Of a stretch of DNA of 64,000 bases, positions 1 through 12,621 are shown in pieces; the first letter of the stretch is position 1, and each line of letters opens with the position of its first letter. The DNA comes from Bolinopsis microptera (Eukaryota; Ctenophora; Tentaculata; Lobata; Bolinopsidae): the NCBI RefSeq assembly GCF_026151205.1, contig NC_087083.1:7232460-7296459 (forward strand). The letters run 5' to 3'. Under the pieces are notes generated by a model. That model saw only the letters and a program-made list of their open reading frames with translations, was not told the origin of the DNA and did no database searches. Made by a program: the position numbers and the translations under genes.

Positions 1-901
1 TTTCATCTAACATCCCAACTTCTTACCGATAGCATATGATTCGATAACGTTGTCGTTAAATCTTCTATATTTCTATTTTTCGAAATGATATGATTTTATA
101 TTCAATGAAGGATTAAATGATTCTAGTACTGAATATGTAGGATTGTATGATTCTAGTACTGTTCTGTGACACACTGAATGTTCTGTGACACACTTAATCT
201 CTAAATTAAAAGTGTGGGCTTAAGAAAGTGTGTAGTGATAGTTTGTAGTGATAGTGTAAGGATAATGTTAGATCAGGCTGATCTAACACGTGACAATAGC
301 TTGCTAACACACCTCTCAAGTAGACGTTAACATGAGTATCAGTAAAAGATGATCTGCTCAAGTTTAACACAACACCACACTCAACTAACCCAGTGAGAAG
401 GAACTCTCTCAGAACCTGGGGATAATATCCAGGACTACTTACCCGGAACCTTCTAGAAACTTCCAGAAGTTTTCCAGAAACTTCCAGAAAACTGTGTCAC
501 TGAAACAGTGTTAGCTGGAATTATTTGTGATATCATCAGATAGTCAGTGTTTAGAATGTTACAATTGGTGATATTCTGTGAGTTGCTGGCCTCTGTGGTT
601 TCAATCTGGCCTCTCGACCATAATCGTAAGTTTAAGATTATATTATTAGTAGACATTATCGTCAGTGTTTAACAGTGAAAGGAAATCGATTAATAAAATA
701 ATTGAGATTGTAGCAAGTCCCAATCCTTTAATTAAATCTGTTGTAATCATATGAAAGGTTTTAAAACACTTTGACCCCTAATATTTTAAAATTCTTAACA
801 CTTTAAGTAGTGTGCTACTTTACACGATAACAATTATGTTTTAAAATATCTCCTGTCTGCAAAACTCTGCAGGACCATGCTGTAGAATTAAGATTTACAA
901 T

Positions 902-963
902 CCTTATTTGGGCATCACGTGGCGAATTTAACACGCTCCATTACCTTATTTGGGCATCACGTA
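902..963 (+). other. Two copies of a CArG-like plus E-box-like 20-mer
   Basis: Positions 902-921 read CCTTATTTGGGCATCACGTG and 944-963 repeat it with one change at the last base. The left half fits the SRF-type CArG consensus CC(A/T)6GG and the right half is a CACGTG E-box. A diverged copy is at 2435-2454. Whether these are bound by anything is inference; they could equally be remnants of a dispersed repeat. Confidence 0.5.
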
Positions 964-1196
964 TATTTAGCCCGCTCTAATCAGTGCTTGTTGCTGTAAA
1001 CAAGCTTATTGATTAGTATGTGAAGAATTGCATTGCAAAACTGAGAGTAAGGAATGTAAACATGATTGCTTGTGTTTATACACGAGATACAACCCCCATT
1101 CCCTATAATAAGGTTGCGTGTTAGATTTCACACAAATATATCATCAAGAAGATAACAGGAAATCAGCTCAATTACCAGAAATATTAACTAGTTTAC

Positions 1197-1697
1197 ACTC
1201 CACTTTCTGTTCCACTTCACTTTCTGTCCCACTCCGCTTTCTGCTACACTTCACTTAATGTTACACTTCACTTTCTGCTACACTCCACTTTCTGTTACAC
1301 TCCACTTTCTGTTACACAATACACTCCACTTTCTGTTACACTCCACTTTCTGTTACACTCCACTTTCTGTTACACAATACACTCCACTTTCTGCTACACT
1401 CCACTTTCTGTTACACTCTACTTTCTGTTACACTCCACTTTCTGTTACACTCCACTTTCTGTTACACAATACACTCCACTTTCTGTTACACTCCACTTTC
1501 TGTTACACAATACACTCCACTTTCTGTTCCACTGGGGGGGTACCAATGGCATAAATGGCATAATGGAGAATTGGCCAATAAAAATTTCCATTTATGCCAT
1601 AAAACGTATGCCATTTATGCCATTTTATGCCATTGGTACCCCCCCCCCCCCCGTTCCACTCCACTTTCTGTTACACTCCACTTTCTGTTCCACTTCA
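1197..1697 (+). repeat. 17-bp minisatellite (ctttctgttacactcca type)
   Basis: Tandem copies of a unit close to CTTTCTGTTACACTCCA, some with an extra ACAATA insert, fill 1197-1533 and resume at 1653. A short inverted-repeat element at 1534-1652 interrupts the array. The open frame running through the array is only a consequence of the repeat. Confidence 0.85.
1534..1652. mobile_element. 119-bp hAT-like MITE inside the minisatellite
   Basis: The element begins with seven G followed by TACCAATGGCATAAATGGCA. It ends with the inverted match (GCCATTTTATGCCATTGGTA) and a run of 14 C. The flanks are the same 8 bp, GTTCCACT, at 1526-1533 and 1653-1660, the length expected of a hAT target duplication. 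Because the host array is repetitive, the 8-bp flank could be partly fortuitous. There is no coding capacity. Confidence 0.6.
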
Positions 1698-2690
1698 CGC
1701 TGTACGGCTGAAGGAGGTAACTTGTCGGGGATGTTACCGAACAGAGATAAGAGTAATTGTATAATGAGTTAAGTGATGAGTAAAGTACGTGAGATATACT
1801 GTGTCAGTAGCATCTAGACAGCCTGTGACCTGTCTCTATCTGTCCGTCTGTCCGTCTCTCTATCTGTCCGTCTAGCAGACAGACAGTCTAATTGGCAGGC
1901 AGGCAGGCAGGGTTCCCTATTTTGGTATTACCTGTATTGCGTAAGGGATGTCAAGTTCTAGTTCCTTCTTTTGCAACTTCTGAACTTTAATTAGGAATCA
2001 CAGCTGCAGAGATGATTAGTTTACAAGTGAAGGTAGAATACACGATAAACTCTCCTGTAATCTACTTAGAACACCTTTTCACAGAGCTAGTAATCAGGAA
2101 ATATTAGCAGGATAGAGTCCTCATTATACGAGATATCATCACGTGATTCCCATATAAGGAGATGTAGAGAGGACAGGATAGCTGGAAGATGTTCCAAACA
2201 TGTATTTGTGTTTACTAGACAGTAGCATATCTTAATTGTGACAAATAGGACCTCACGGCTCACATGTGCGACAACTGACCACAATTGTTGAAATGAGTTG
2301 ACAAATTGTACCCAGAAACTTTCGAAGACAAATTAAATGTAAAATCTCCAATTATAGTGTTGTCAAATGTAATAAGGTTACGTGCATACAAATTACAAAT
2401 ACTTGTCCAAAGTAAAGTGAATTATTTGTGATCTCCTTATTTGGACATCGTGTGGGTTATCTTTAGTAAAATTACGATTTTCATTTTATACCCACAATCA
2501 AATATGCATATTACCATTTCAAATAAGTTACTTTATAAGTATCTCAAGCGAGAATTTCAATTCACAAGGCTACACCTGTATCCAATTCATTTTAAAACAA
2601 TCAGCACAATCGATTTTAAGTTTGAACCTACAAATAAAATTAATTAACCTTATAAGCATATAAGATTAATTAATAACCGTTCTATTTCAG

Positions 2691-2816
2691 CCTCAGTGAA
2701 CTGTCCGCCTGGGAGATGGTTGTGTCCGAGCAGCGAGCGATGTATTCTAGAAGCTTGGGTTTGTGACGGTGTTAACGATTGTGGTGACGGTGCAGATGAA
2801 GATGGTTCTGTCTGTG
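2691..2816 (+). CDS. Mucin exon 1: LDL-receptor class A domain
   Basis: The acceptor is TCTATTTCAG and the donor G|GTACGT; phase 1 in, phase 1 out. The translation has the LDLa pattern with ordered Cys and the calcium-binding [17 protein letters not shown] segment. It is the first recognised exon, so the true 5' end lies further left. Confidence 0.85.
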
Positions 2817-5800
2817 GTACGTTATTTATCAGTTTTATAGTTTTAACTGCATTGAACGTTAGATAGTGGGTTGATTGGTCACAATTTTGAACAGATGTTA
2901 CGTAACGCGCGAAAGCTTTTTTGTATAAAAATACAAATCTTTTTCACTCTGGTTAATGTTTATCTTGCGCGCGCACGTTGCGCGCGTGTTCGAAGCTTTC
3001 AACCATGCGGTTGGAAATTTTGAAGAAATTGGTTTATTTGTCCACTGACTACGGAGTACTGACCAGATATTTTAAAACTCATCCAGAAATTAGAATATAG
3101 GTTTTAACAAATTCTTTATAGATGGGACTGTCCCCTTTATCATGTTGGTAGCTTTCATTTAGTTGTTTACTTCTTCTGGTGCCTACAATTAGACAGGGCC
3201 CACCGGTTCTGCAAGTAAATCCGAGGTATATCCAGACCCCCTAAAGTGGACAGTATTACACACAAATCGGACGTTTTTTCCTTTTTTAAAACCTAAAATT
3301 TACAAAAAAAATCCGTCTCCCATTGGTGTAGCGCACACACATATATTATATGTATATAATCTGCTGTATTGGCTTAATTGTCACGAAATTTTCCTTTCAG
3401 GACAATACACTGGGTCAGATAGTCCATCAACACCTAATCTAGAAACTACGGAGAAACCCACCACAGAACGGGAAATGACGGAGAAACCGACAACAGAACG
3501 GGAAACTACTGAGAAACCCACCACAGAACGGGAAATGACGGAGAAACCGACAACAGAACGGAAAACTACGAAAAAAATTACCACAGAACGGAAAACAACG
3601 GAGAAACTGACAACAGAACGGGAAACTACGAAGAAACCCACCACAGAACGGGAAACTACGGAGAAACTGACCACAGAAAGGGAAACTACGGAGAAAGCGA
3701 CAACAGAACGGGAAACTACGAAGAAACCCACAACAGAACGGGAAACTACAGAGAAACCCACCACCAAACGGGAAACTACGGAGAAACCCACCACAGAGCA
3801 GGAAACTACAGAGAAACCCACCATAGAACGGGAAACAACGGAGAAACCCACCACAGAACGGGAAACTACGGAGAAACCCACCACAAAACAGGAAACTACG
3901 AAGAAACCCACCACAGAACAGGAAACTACGAAGAAATCCATCACAGAACGGAAAACTACGCAGAAACCGACAACAGAACAGGAAACTACGGAGAAACTAG
4001 CTAGTGATGAGTTCTCAACAAATAATGGGGTGGAGGTTATGACGACTTCTGACTCGGCAGTAAGGACATTTGCCTCAGAAAAGTCAACTTCTGGATTCCC
4101 GAAAGAAGATAAAACTTCGAGTGAACGTCCGACTTCATCTTCTGGATTCCCGACAGAAGATAAAACTTCGAGTGAACGTCTGACTTCAACAGAAAGGCCG
4201 TTTACAGAACAAACAACAGGTGTAAAACTTTCGACAGAAAGGCCGTCAACAGGAAGGCCGTCGACAGAAAAAACTTCCACTGAAAAACCAACATCAGCTC
4301 GAACTACCTCATCTGAGGACTCAACATCAATCGAACGAGGGGCAATTTCTGAATACTCCTCCACGGGGAGGTCAACAGAATACATACCAACTGAACTTCC
4401 TATCTGAAGATGAACCCTCCACTGAACAGCAAACAGACAGTAATCAAGTTGGGGACGTCAGCTCAACTGTCGCCTTCAAGGACCCGTCTACAACACCGCG
4501 ACCAACTACAGAGAGGACATCTCGTCTAACTGAAGATGTATCAACTCAGCGTTCAACTGAAGATGTATCAACTCAGCATTCAACTGAAGAGGTATCAACT
4601 CAGCGTTCAACTGAAGATGTATCAACTCAGCGTTCAACTGAAGATGTATCAACTCAGCGTTCAACTGAAGAGGTATCAACTCCTCGTTCAACTGAAGATG
4701 TATCAACTCAGCGTTCAACTGAAGATGTATCAACTCAGCGTTCTACTGAAGATGTATCAACGCAGCGTTCAACTGAACGGGAAACTACGGAGAAACCCAC
4801 CACAGAACAGGAAACTACGGAGAAACCCGCCACAGTACGGGAAACTACTGAGAAACCCACCATAAAACGGGAAACTACGGAGAAACCGACAACAGAACGG
4901 GAAACTACGGAGAAACCGACAACAGAACGGGAAACTACTGAGACACCCACCACAGAACGGGAAACTACAGAGAAACCCACCACAGAACGGAAAACTACGG
5001 AGAAACCCACCACAGAACGGGAAACTACGGAGAAACCCACCATAAAACGGGAAACTACGGAGAAACCCACCCCAGAACAAGAAAATGAAGATGTATCAAC
5101 TGGGCGTTCAACTGAAGATGTATCAATTCAGCGTTCAACTGAAGAAAAAATAACTCAACGTTCAACTGAAGATGCATCAACTCAACGTTCAACAGAAGAT
5201 GTATCAACTCAGCGTTCAACTGAAGAAAAAATAACTCAACATTCAACTGAAAATGTATCAACTCAACGTTCCACTGAAGATGTATCAACTCAGCGTTCAA
5301 CTGGAGATGTATCAACTCAGCGTTCAACTGAAGATTTATCAACTCAGCGTTCAACTGAAGATGTATCAACTGAAAAGCCCTTAACTGAAAGGCAATCAAC
5401 TGAAAGGCAATCAACTGAAAGGCAGTCAACTGAAAAGCAGTCAACTGAAAGGCCCTCAACCGAAAGGCAGTCAACTGAAAAGCCCTCAACTGAGAGGCTA
5501 TCAACTGAAAGGCAGTCAACTGAAAGGCCCTCAACCGAAAGGCAGTCAACTGAAAAGCCCTCAACTGAAAGGCAGTCAACTGAAAGGCCATCAACTGAAA
5601 AGCAGTCAACTGAAAGGCCCTCAACCGAAAGGCAGTCAACTGAAAAGCCCTCAACTGAGAGGCTATCAACTGAAAGGCAGTCAACTGAAAGGCTCTCAAC
5701 TGAAAAGCAGTCAACTGAAAGGCCCTCAACCGAAAGGCAGTCAACTGGAAGGCCCTCAACCGAAAGGCAGTCAACTGAAAGGCAGTCAACTGAAAAACAG

Positions 5801-8800
5801 TCAACTGAAAGGCCCTCAACCGAAAGGCAGTCGACTGAAAGGCCCTCAACTGAAAGGCAATCAACTGAAAGGCAGTCAACTGAAAGGCAGTCGACTGAAA
5901 GGCCCTCAACTGAAAGGCAATCAACCGAAAGACAGTCAACTGAAAAGATCTCGACTGAAAGGCAGTCAACTGAAAGGCCATCAACTGAAAAGCAGTCAAC
6001 TGAAAGGCCCTCAACCGAAAGGCAGTCAACTGAAAAGCCCTCAACTGAGAGGCTATCAACTGAAAGGCAGTCAACTGAAAGGCTCTCAACTGAAAAGCAG
6101 TCAACTGAAAGGCCCTCAACCGAAAGGCAGTCAACTGGAAGGCCCTCAACCGAAAGGCAGTCAACTGAAAGGCAGTCAACTGAAAAGCAGTCAACTGAAA
6201 GGCCCTCAACCGAAAGGCAGTCGACTGAAAGGCCCTCAACTGAAAGGCAATCAACTAAAAGGCAGTCAACTGAAAGGCCCTCAACTGAAAAGCAGTCAAC
6301 TGAAAGGCCCTCAACCGAAAGGCAGTCGACTGAAAGGCCCTCAACTGAAAGGCAGTCAACTGAAAGGTCTTCAACTGAAAGGCTCTCGACTGAAAGGCTC
6401 TCAACTGAAAAGCAGTCAACTGAAAGGCCCTCAACCGAAAGGCAGTCGACTGAAAGGCCCTCAACTGAAAGGCCCTCAACTGAAAAGCAGTCAACTGAAA
6501 GGCCCTCAACTGAAAGGCAATCAACTAAAAGGCAGTCAACTGAAAGGCCTTCAACTGAAAGGCAATCAACTGAAAGGCAGTCAACTGAAAGGCAGTCAAC
6601 TGAAAGGTCTTCAACTGAAAGGCTCTCGACTGAAAGGCTCTCAACTGAAAGGCAGTCAACTGAAAGGCAGTCAACTGAAAGGCAGTCAACTGAAAGGCAA
6701 TCAACTGAAAGGCAGTCAACTGAAAGGCCCTCAACTGAAAGGCAGTTAACTGAAAAGCCCTCAACTGAAAAGCAGTCAACTGAAAGGCAGTCAACTGAGA
6801 TGCCCTCAACTGAAAGGCTCTCAACTGAAATGCCCTCAACTGAAAGGCAGTCAACTGAAAGGCCCTCAACTGAAAGGCCCTCAACTGAAAGGCCCTCAAC
6901 TGAAAGGCCCTCAACTGAAAGGCCCTCAACTGATAAAACCCAGTTTACCAGTGAAACTGAAAAGACCACTAAACTACCAGCAGATGATACTTCAACATCA
7001 GAATTTGTAATCGGAGATGAAGTAACCACAGCTTCTATTGAAGATGTTTCAACACCTTCTATCCCTGAAGATCCAACGACACCTTCTGTCCCTGTAGTTC
7101 CAACGACTCCTCCAGCCCCTGAAGATCCAACAAGTCTTACCGCCGCTGAAACTACAGAGGGTAACAAAGTAGAGGATCCTACCACCCCCGGTTTTAGGAT
7201 CCCCACTTCATCCTCCCTGTCATCAACCCCCACAGCCGCTCTAAACCCAGATGACTTGAAGGAAACCAAAACGTTTGATTTCTCCTTGAAGGCAGAGGTA
7301 ACCTCGACCCCAGGAGTTTCAACCAGTAAAACGGAGTTTCACAGTTCAGAGTTCCTCATAGCTGGCTGGAGTGGGTGGACAGAGTGTTCTGTGCTCTGTG
7401 GAGGAGGTTAGTCTCGTTCTGGTATGGGATATGGGGGATTTCTAATTTAGTAGCTTGTTTTACCTACCGGATAATTAGTAAAATATTACTAATATTACTA
7501 ATAGTTAGTAAAATATTACTAATAATTAGTAAAATATTACTAATGCAGGAGTGCAGGAGCGTACCAAGGCGTGTATAGGACGGTTCTGCAACGATAACAC
7601 TCTGTTACGAGAGGAGAGGATATGTAACACCCGACCATGCCCTGATGCAGACTGTCCTGGTGAAAATATGTTCAGGTACATATTTTAGTTTAATAGCCCA
7701 CGTGTTCAAGTACATTTAATTTATTAGCCCACGCGTTCAGGTACATTTAGCTTAATAGCCCACGCGTTCAGGTACATTTAGTTTATTAGCCCACGTGTTC
7801 AGGTACATTTAGTTTATTAGCCAGCGTGTTTGGTAAGTTCGTATTCCTGATTTGTATTATCAGAGGTCACATCGCATATGGCGGCCCGCCCTCGAGTCTC
7901 ACGTCCTAGAGTCCGGAACCCGTATCTCACCAGTAATCTAGAAGTACTTTATCATTAATCATCATCAATATCTCACCAGTAATATTTGTCAGATGTGGTG
8001 ACGCCACAGCCAGGTGTATAAGTCACGAGTTTGTTTGCGACGGTTACGTGGATTGCTTTGATCTGTCAGATGAGCTGGGGTGTATCTCTAGAAACGACAT
8101 TTCTGTCTACCCGCAACTGCAGGTAATTAGAATATGACGTGTGAATATGTGTGAATATGTGTGAATATGTGTGAATATATGTGAATATATGTGAATATGT
8201 GTGAATATGTGTGAATATGTGTGAATATGTGTGAATATGTGTGAATATGTGTGAATATGTGTGAATATGTGTGAATATGTGTGAATATATGTGAATATGT
8301 GTGAATATGTGTGAATATGTGTGAATATATGTGAATATGTGTGAACTATTATCCTCCGTTTCCCAGGTAACAAAGGAAGAATCCTCGGCCTCCTTCTCAG
8401 TAATCTTTACGACGATACGAAAGAGCGTGTCTCGCAGATATTGTGGAGTGTCCATGAGGATGCAGGTTAGAGAGGAGTTAAAGAATAAAGATGAGTTAGA
8501 GGGTTGAGAAAGGTGTTAGAGAGGGGTTAGAGAGTTGAGAGAGGTGTTAGAGAGGGTTAGAGAGGCTTTGAGAGGTGTTAGAGAGGGGTGAGAGAGGGTT
8601 AGAGAGGGTTTGAGAGGTGTTAGAGAGGGTTAGAGAGGTGTTAGAGAGGGTTAGAGAGGGTTTGAGAGGTGTTAGAGAGAGTTAGAGAGGGTGAGAGAGG
8701 GTGAGAGAGGGGTTAAAGAGGGGTGAGAGAGGGGTGAGAGAGGGGTGCGAGGGTTAGAGTGGTTATAGGGGTGAGAGAGGGGTTTGAAACTTCATTATCT

Positions 8801-11800
8801 GACCATTATCAAAATTAGGCTTTGAAGATTGTAGCTCATGATCTGTATTTTCAGGTTTGGTTCCGATAACTAAATCCCAAATATTTGAAAACAAGTTTAT
8901 CACGAATAAGAGAGGTTACAGACTCACCTTGTACGATTTAGACAGTGGAACTTACCATCTATTGGCTTCTGTAAGTTTTGTTATGTAATAAATGATTAAA
9001 TTATGCTTACTAAAATAATGTAAGAGCAGTGTGAGATTATTGTCAAACTTTAAAAATGCCGTACATTTGGAAATTATGAATTAATTTATCCCTTTTGAAG
9101 AATAGCATTGCACAAAACTAGAAAGTTGGATCAATGCATTTATTTGACCAGCTGTAGCTGATCTGTGGTCGCTTCTCTCAAATATATGTGAGATCAATGC
9201 AAAAAAGTGAAATGTAGGCAAATAAATGGAAATTAGAGTTAAAATTCTTTAGAGCTCGGATCCAAATATCAACTGGCACTCTCACAGGTAACATTTAACG
9301 ACGGAACAGTAAATAACGGTAGAGCGCGTCTAGAAGTGGTAGAAGCGGGCGAGTCAGCGAACGAAGTAACTTTCCACTACTCTGATAGCGACCCCACCCC
9401 TACCCCGCACGGAGACCTCACAACTGGCCCGATATCTACGGAGGAGACAAGTAGTGGGCGAGTTAGTGAGAGTGTGCACGCTACCAGCCCGCCCTCAGAG
9501 AATTCTAGTGTGTTCTTCGCTGACGGAGACGCTGATGGTACCGGGTTAGCTGAATTATTTTGAGCTATATTCTATTTTATAGTAATAGTATAGTGTTTAT
9601 AGTCTGGTACAAGATATCATGTTGGGGACCTTTGCGTTGATGTGCTATGTATTGAATTTGACCTATATTGACACATTTCTGAGTATAACTGTTATTGTAT
9701 AGTGTATATATACCCAATATATATTGGTTATACCAATATACTAATATAATAACTGTAACCACTCTATAAAGAGACTTACAACCTTCAGGTCTGACTTGTG
9801 TGACATATCCTGTGAGGAGGGAGCTACCCCGGACTCCGAGTGTACGCGCTGCATTTGTGGAGATCACGTGCTCTTTATCTACATCACCTCCAAACAACAG
9901 GGTTAGTTACCATGGTTACCATGGTTACCATGGTTACCATGGTTACCATGGTTACCATGGTTACCATGGTTACCATGGTTATACCATGTAATCAGTAATG
10001 TAAAACTCCAAACAACAGGGTTAGTTACCATGGTTACCATGTAATCAGTAATGTAAAACTCCTGATAAATTTTTAGTTAACTAGTACAGCTGGTGGCCCA
10101 GAAGTAACTGCCCACACTCAACCCTTTCATAACTTAAAACCTTCTAATTTCTATAACCTATTTTATAATTCACACGATTCTTGTCAGCAGTGCACAAAAA
10201 TATGATTAATTAACCTACTAAAAATCATTACCCCAGATAAGATATAAAGGGCTACTTAATTAACCTATAATTACTTAACCTATAATTAATTAATTAATTA
10301 CCCAGATAAGATACAGGGAGCCACAGTGTACGTGTCCCCTCACGGAGAGAGTATAATAGGGGAGAGTAACAGTGACGGCTGGGTCATGTTAGTGGGACTC
10401 TGCCAGAACCAGGGTGATCTTATCATTCACAAAAACGGGTACGTTACTATGGTAGTAGGGTTATTGCTAGGTTACCAATGGTTACTAGTGGTTACTTTGG
10501 TAACTTATAATAATTGTACAGTAGTCCCCCTCTAAAACGCGGTTTATCGTAACATTGTCATTAATAGCTTTGAGATGGGTAAGTAGGTGAAACTTACTTT
10601 TTCCGACACGTGATCTATGTACGTGACTTATTAATTATCATTTATTAGACATTAATCAGCTTTAATTGCCATATGGTTTCAAAGAGTCGCCTGCAATAAT
10701 GTACCACTATAACCTCGCTTCATCAGCTACGAAGACTACTTCATGTACGGAGACAGATCAGCCCCCCAACCTGGGTACTCAGCTGTCATGGTAACGTTAC
10801 AAGAGAAACAAACCTACGTAACAGCTCCCAACTCTCCTGCTAATCTTTACAGAGGAGTCTTCCAGGTGAGAAAAATATGACACGCGAGGGGGATAGTAAC
10901 GTCACGTGGGGGGGGGGGGGGAGTGTGACGTCACGTGAGAGATGTTTCGAGTCACGCGAGGATATTAATGAGAATTTTACTGTGAATCTTACTTATAATT
11001 CAGAGAGTTCTTTCTGTCTGTCTGTACGACCGCCCACGTGCAAATTAGGTAAAAAAGAAAAAGGTTGCAAAGTAACCATAGTAACGAGAATTGTTACACG
11101 CACGTGCACGTGCAATGATTGTTTTAACGTCATTTTGATCGGTTTTGTTGATATTACGCTGTGTTTAGTACGAGCAACATTTTAATCGGCTATATCTTTG
11201 GTTGTGACGGATATTTTTTGACGCGATTTAAACTTACTAACAAAAAATACTATTAGCTTCCTCCCTATGACCACGGGTTTTCTAGTATTTATATAAAATA
11301 ACTTTTAAATTCGTCAGGTGTCCAACATGGAGTACAGCGAGGATCTAGATTCTCCTTACAATCTGGAGTACCAGGTAATACTTATTGTTACATCTATTAT
11401 TTATAAAGCAGACAAACAAGTTAAAACTTTTCTAAGAGTTTCTTGATTAACTATCTTTACCTTTGCGTCATTATTTATATTCCTTAATTTCCAGCTACTA
11501 CTACTAGTACAGATATTTGAACATATTAATTTAAACACTCTTTGTAGGCCCTACATCAACTCTACATGAAGCAGCTACACAAGCTTTACCAAGGTTACAT
11601 GGTTAAAGTGAGAGATGTTTACTTCCTTGATCCGAAGGATACAAAGGATACAAAGGATACAAGGTAAATAGCCCAATGTGGCACGAAAACAAACTGTCCG
11701 AACCAAATAATACATATCAATTAATGATTAGCAATCGGGATAGAATAAATGCCAAGAGTAATTATTACAGAAAACTAACTTCATAGAATGATTAGAAATA

Positions 11801-12581
11801 AATCAAACAAACAAACAAATAATAACAAGTGGGTGAAGTTCACTAATAATAATTAATTGCTTAATTAATTAACTCTAATTATAATGGCAGTGAAGAAGGG
11901 CTGATAGTACAGTTCCAGCTGGTAGTGATCCCGGGAGAGTCAGCAGATTCTCTAGAACAGGTGCTTCAGGATATGGTGTCCTCTGGGAAACTAGGAGATA
12001 CTATATTGGTCGTCAACTATTTCTACAAGTTCTTCAAGGTTCCGGGTTAGTTCCCTCAGACATCAATAGAGTTTTATTAATTACACATGTTGCTTTCTCG
12101 GAAAGTCGATAAGGCAATGAAGGTATCGTTAAAGGATGCGCTGTACAGAGCAACAGTTGCTAGTGCTCCTTCATAAAGGTAACAGATGAATTTTCAGAAG
12201 AGTCTGTGATTTCTACGGAGGCTGTTCCAACTGAAACCTCAATTTCTGAAAGTGAGTTAACAAAATTATTGATCAGACCAAGTTCAGTTTATAAAAACGA
12301 TTCGAGTCTTTTTATGTCTCACTACTTTAATTAAAACGGAAGGCACGCTCGTTTAATACGGCTGAAGATTTATTCTAAACTAAACTCAACTTACTTTTCA
12401 TTTCATTTCAACTTTCTTTATTGACAATTTTTTAAATCTAAGAAATTTGTAAAAATAATTAGAATAAATATTGTAAAATGAAAAGTGAAGGACTATTTCA
12501 ATTAAACTATCTCTTGATGTAGGTGTTGGGTCTGTTTTAAAACAAACTGACACTTTCGTGTTTTGGAGAAAAACCAGTAAG

Positions 12582-12621
<40 letters not shown>

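Larger units (their letters stand above)
1..2690. other. Upstream or intronic DNA, no exon recognised
   Basis: I see no supportable coding exon here. The first recognised exon of the mucin gene enters in phase 1, so at least one upstream exon, presumably with the signal peptide, must lie in this stretch or beyond the window. The stretch holds a 17-bp minisatellite, a small inverted-repeat element and three copies of a 20-bp CArG/E-box-like motif. Simple tetranucleotide repeats (ctgt/ggca types) lie near 1835-1910. Confidence 0.5.

Noticed and set aside
1258-1772. Small plus-strand open frames over the 17-bp minisatellite
   Set aside because: Translation of simple repeat DNA with no start context, domain or splice support.
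3381-4385. Minus-strand open frame of 334 codons (Val/Ser-rich)
   Set aside because: Antisense of the coding 30-bp array in exon 2.
5055-7269. Long minus-strand open frames (399 and 641 codons) over the 15-bp array
   Set aside because: The repeat unit is a multiple of three and lacks stops on both strands; the plus strand continues into TSP1 in frame, so the antisense frames are artefacts.
8066-8455. Minus-strand [10 protein letters not shown]-repeat open frames
   Set aside because: Antisense of the intronic 10-bp array and the flanking exons of the mucin gene.
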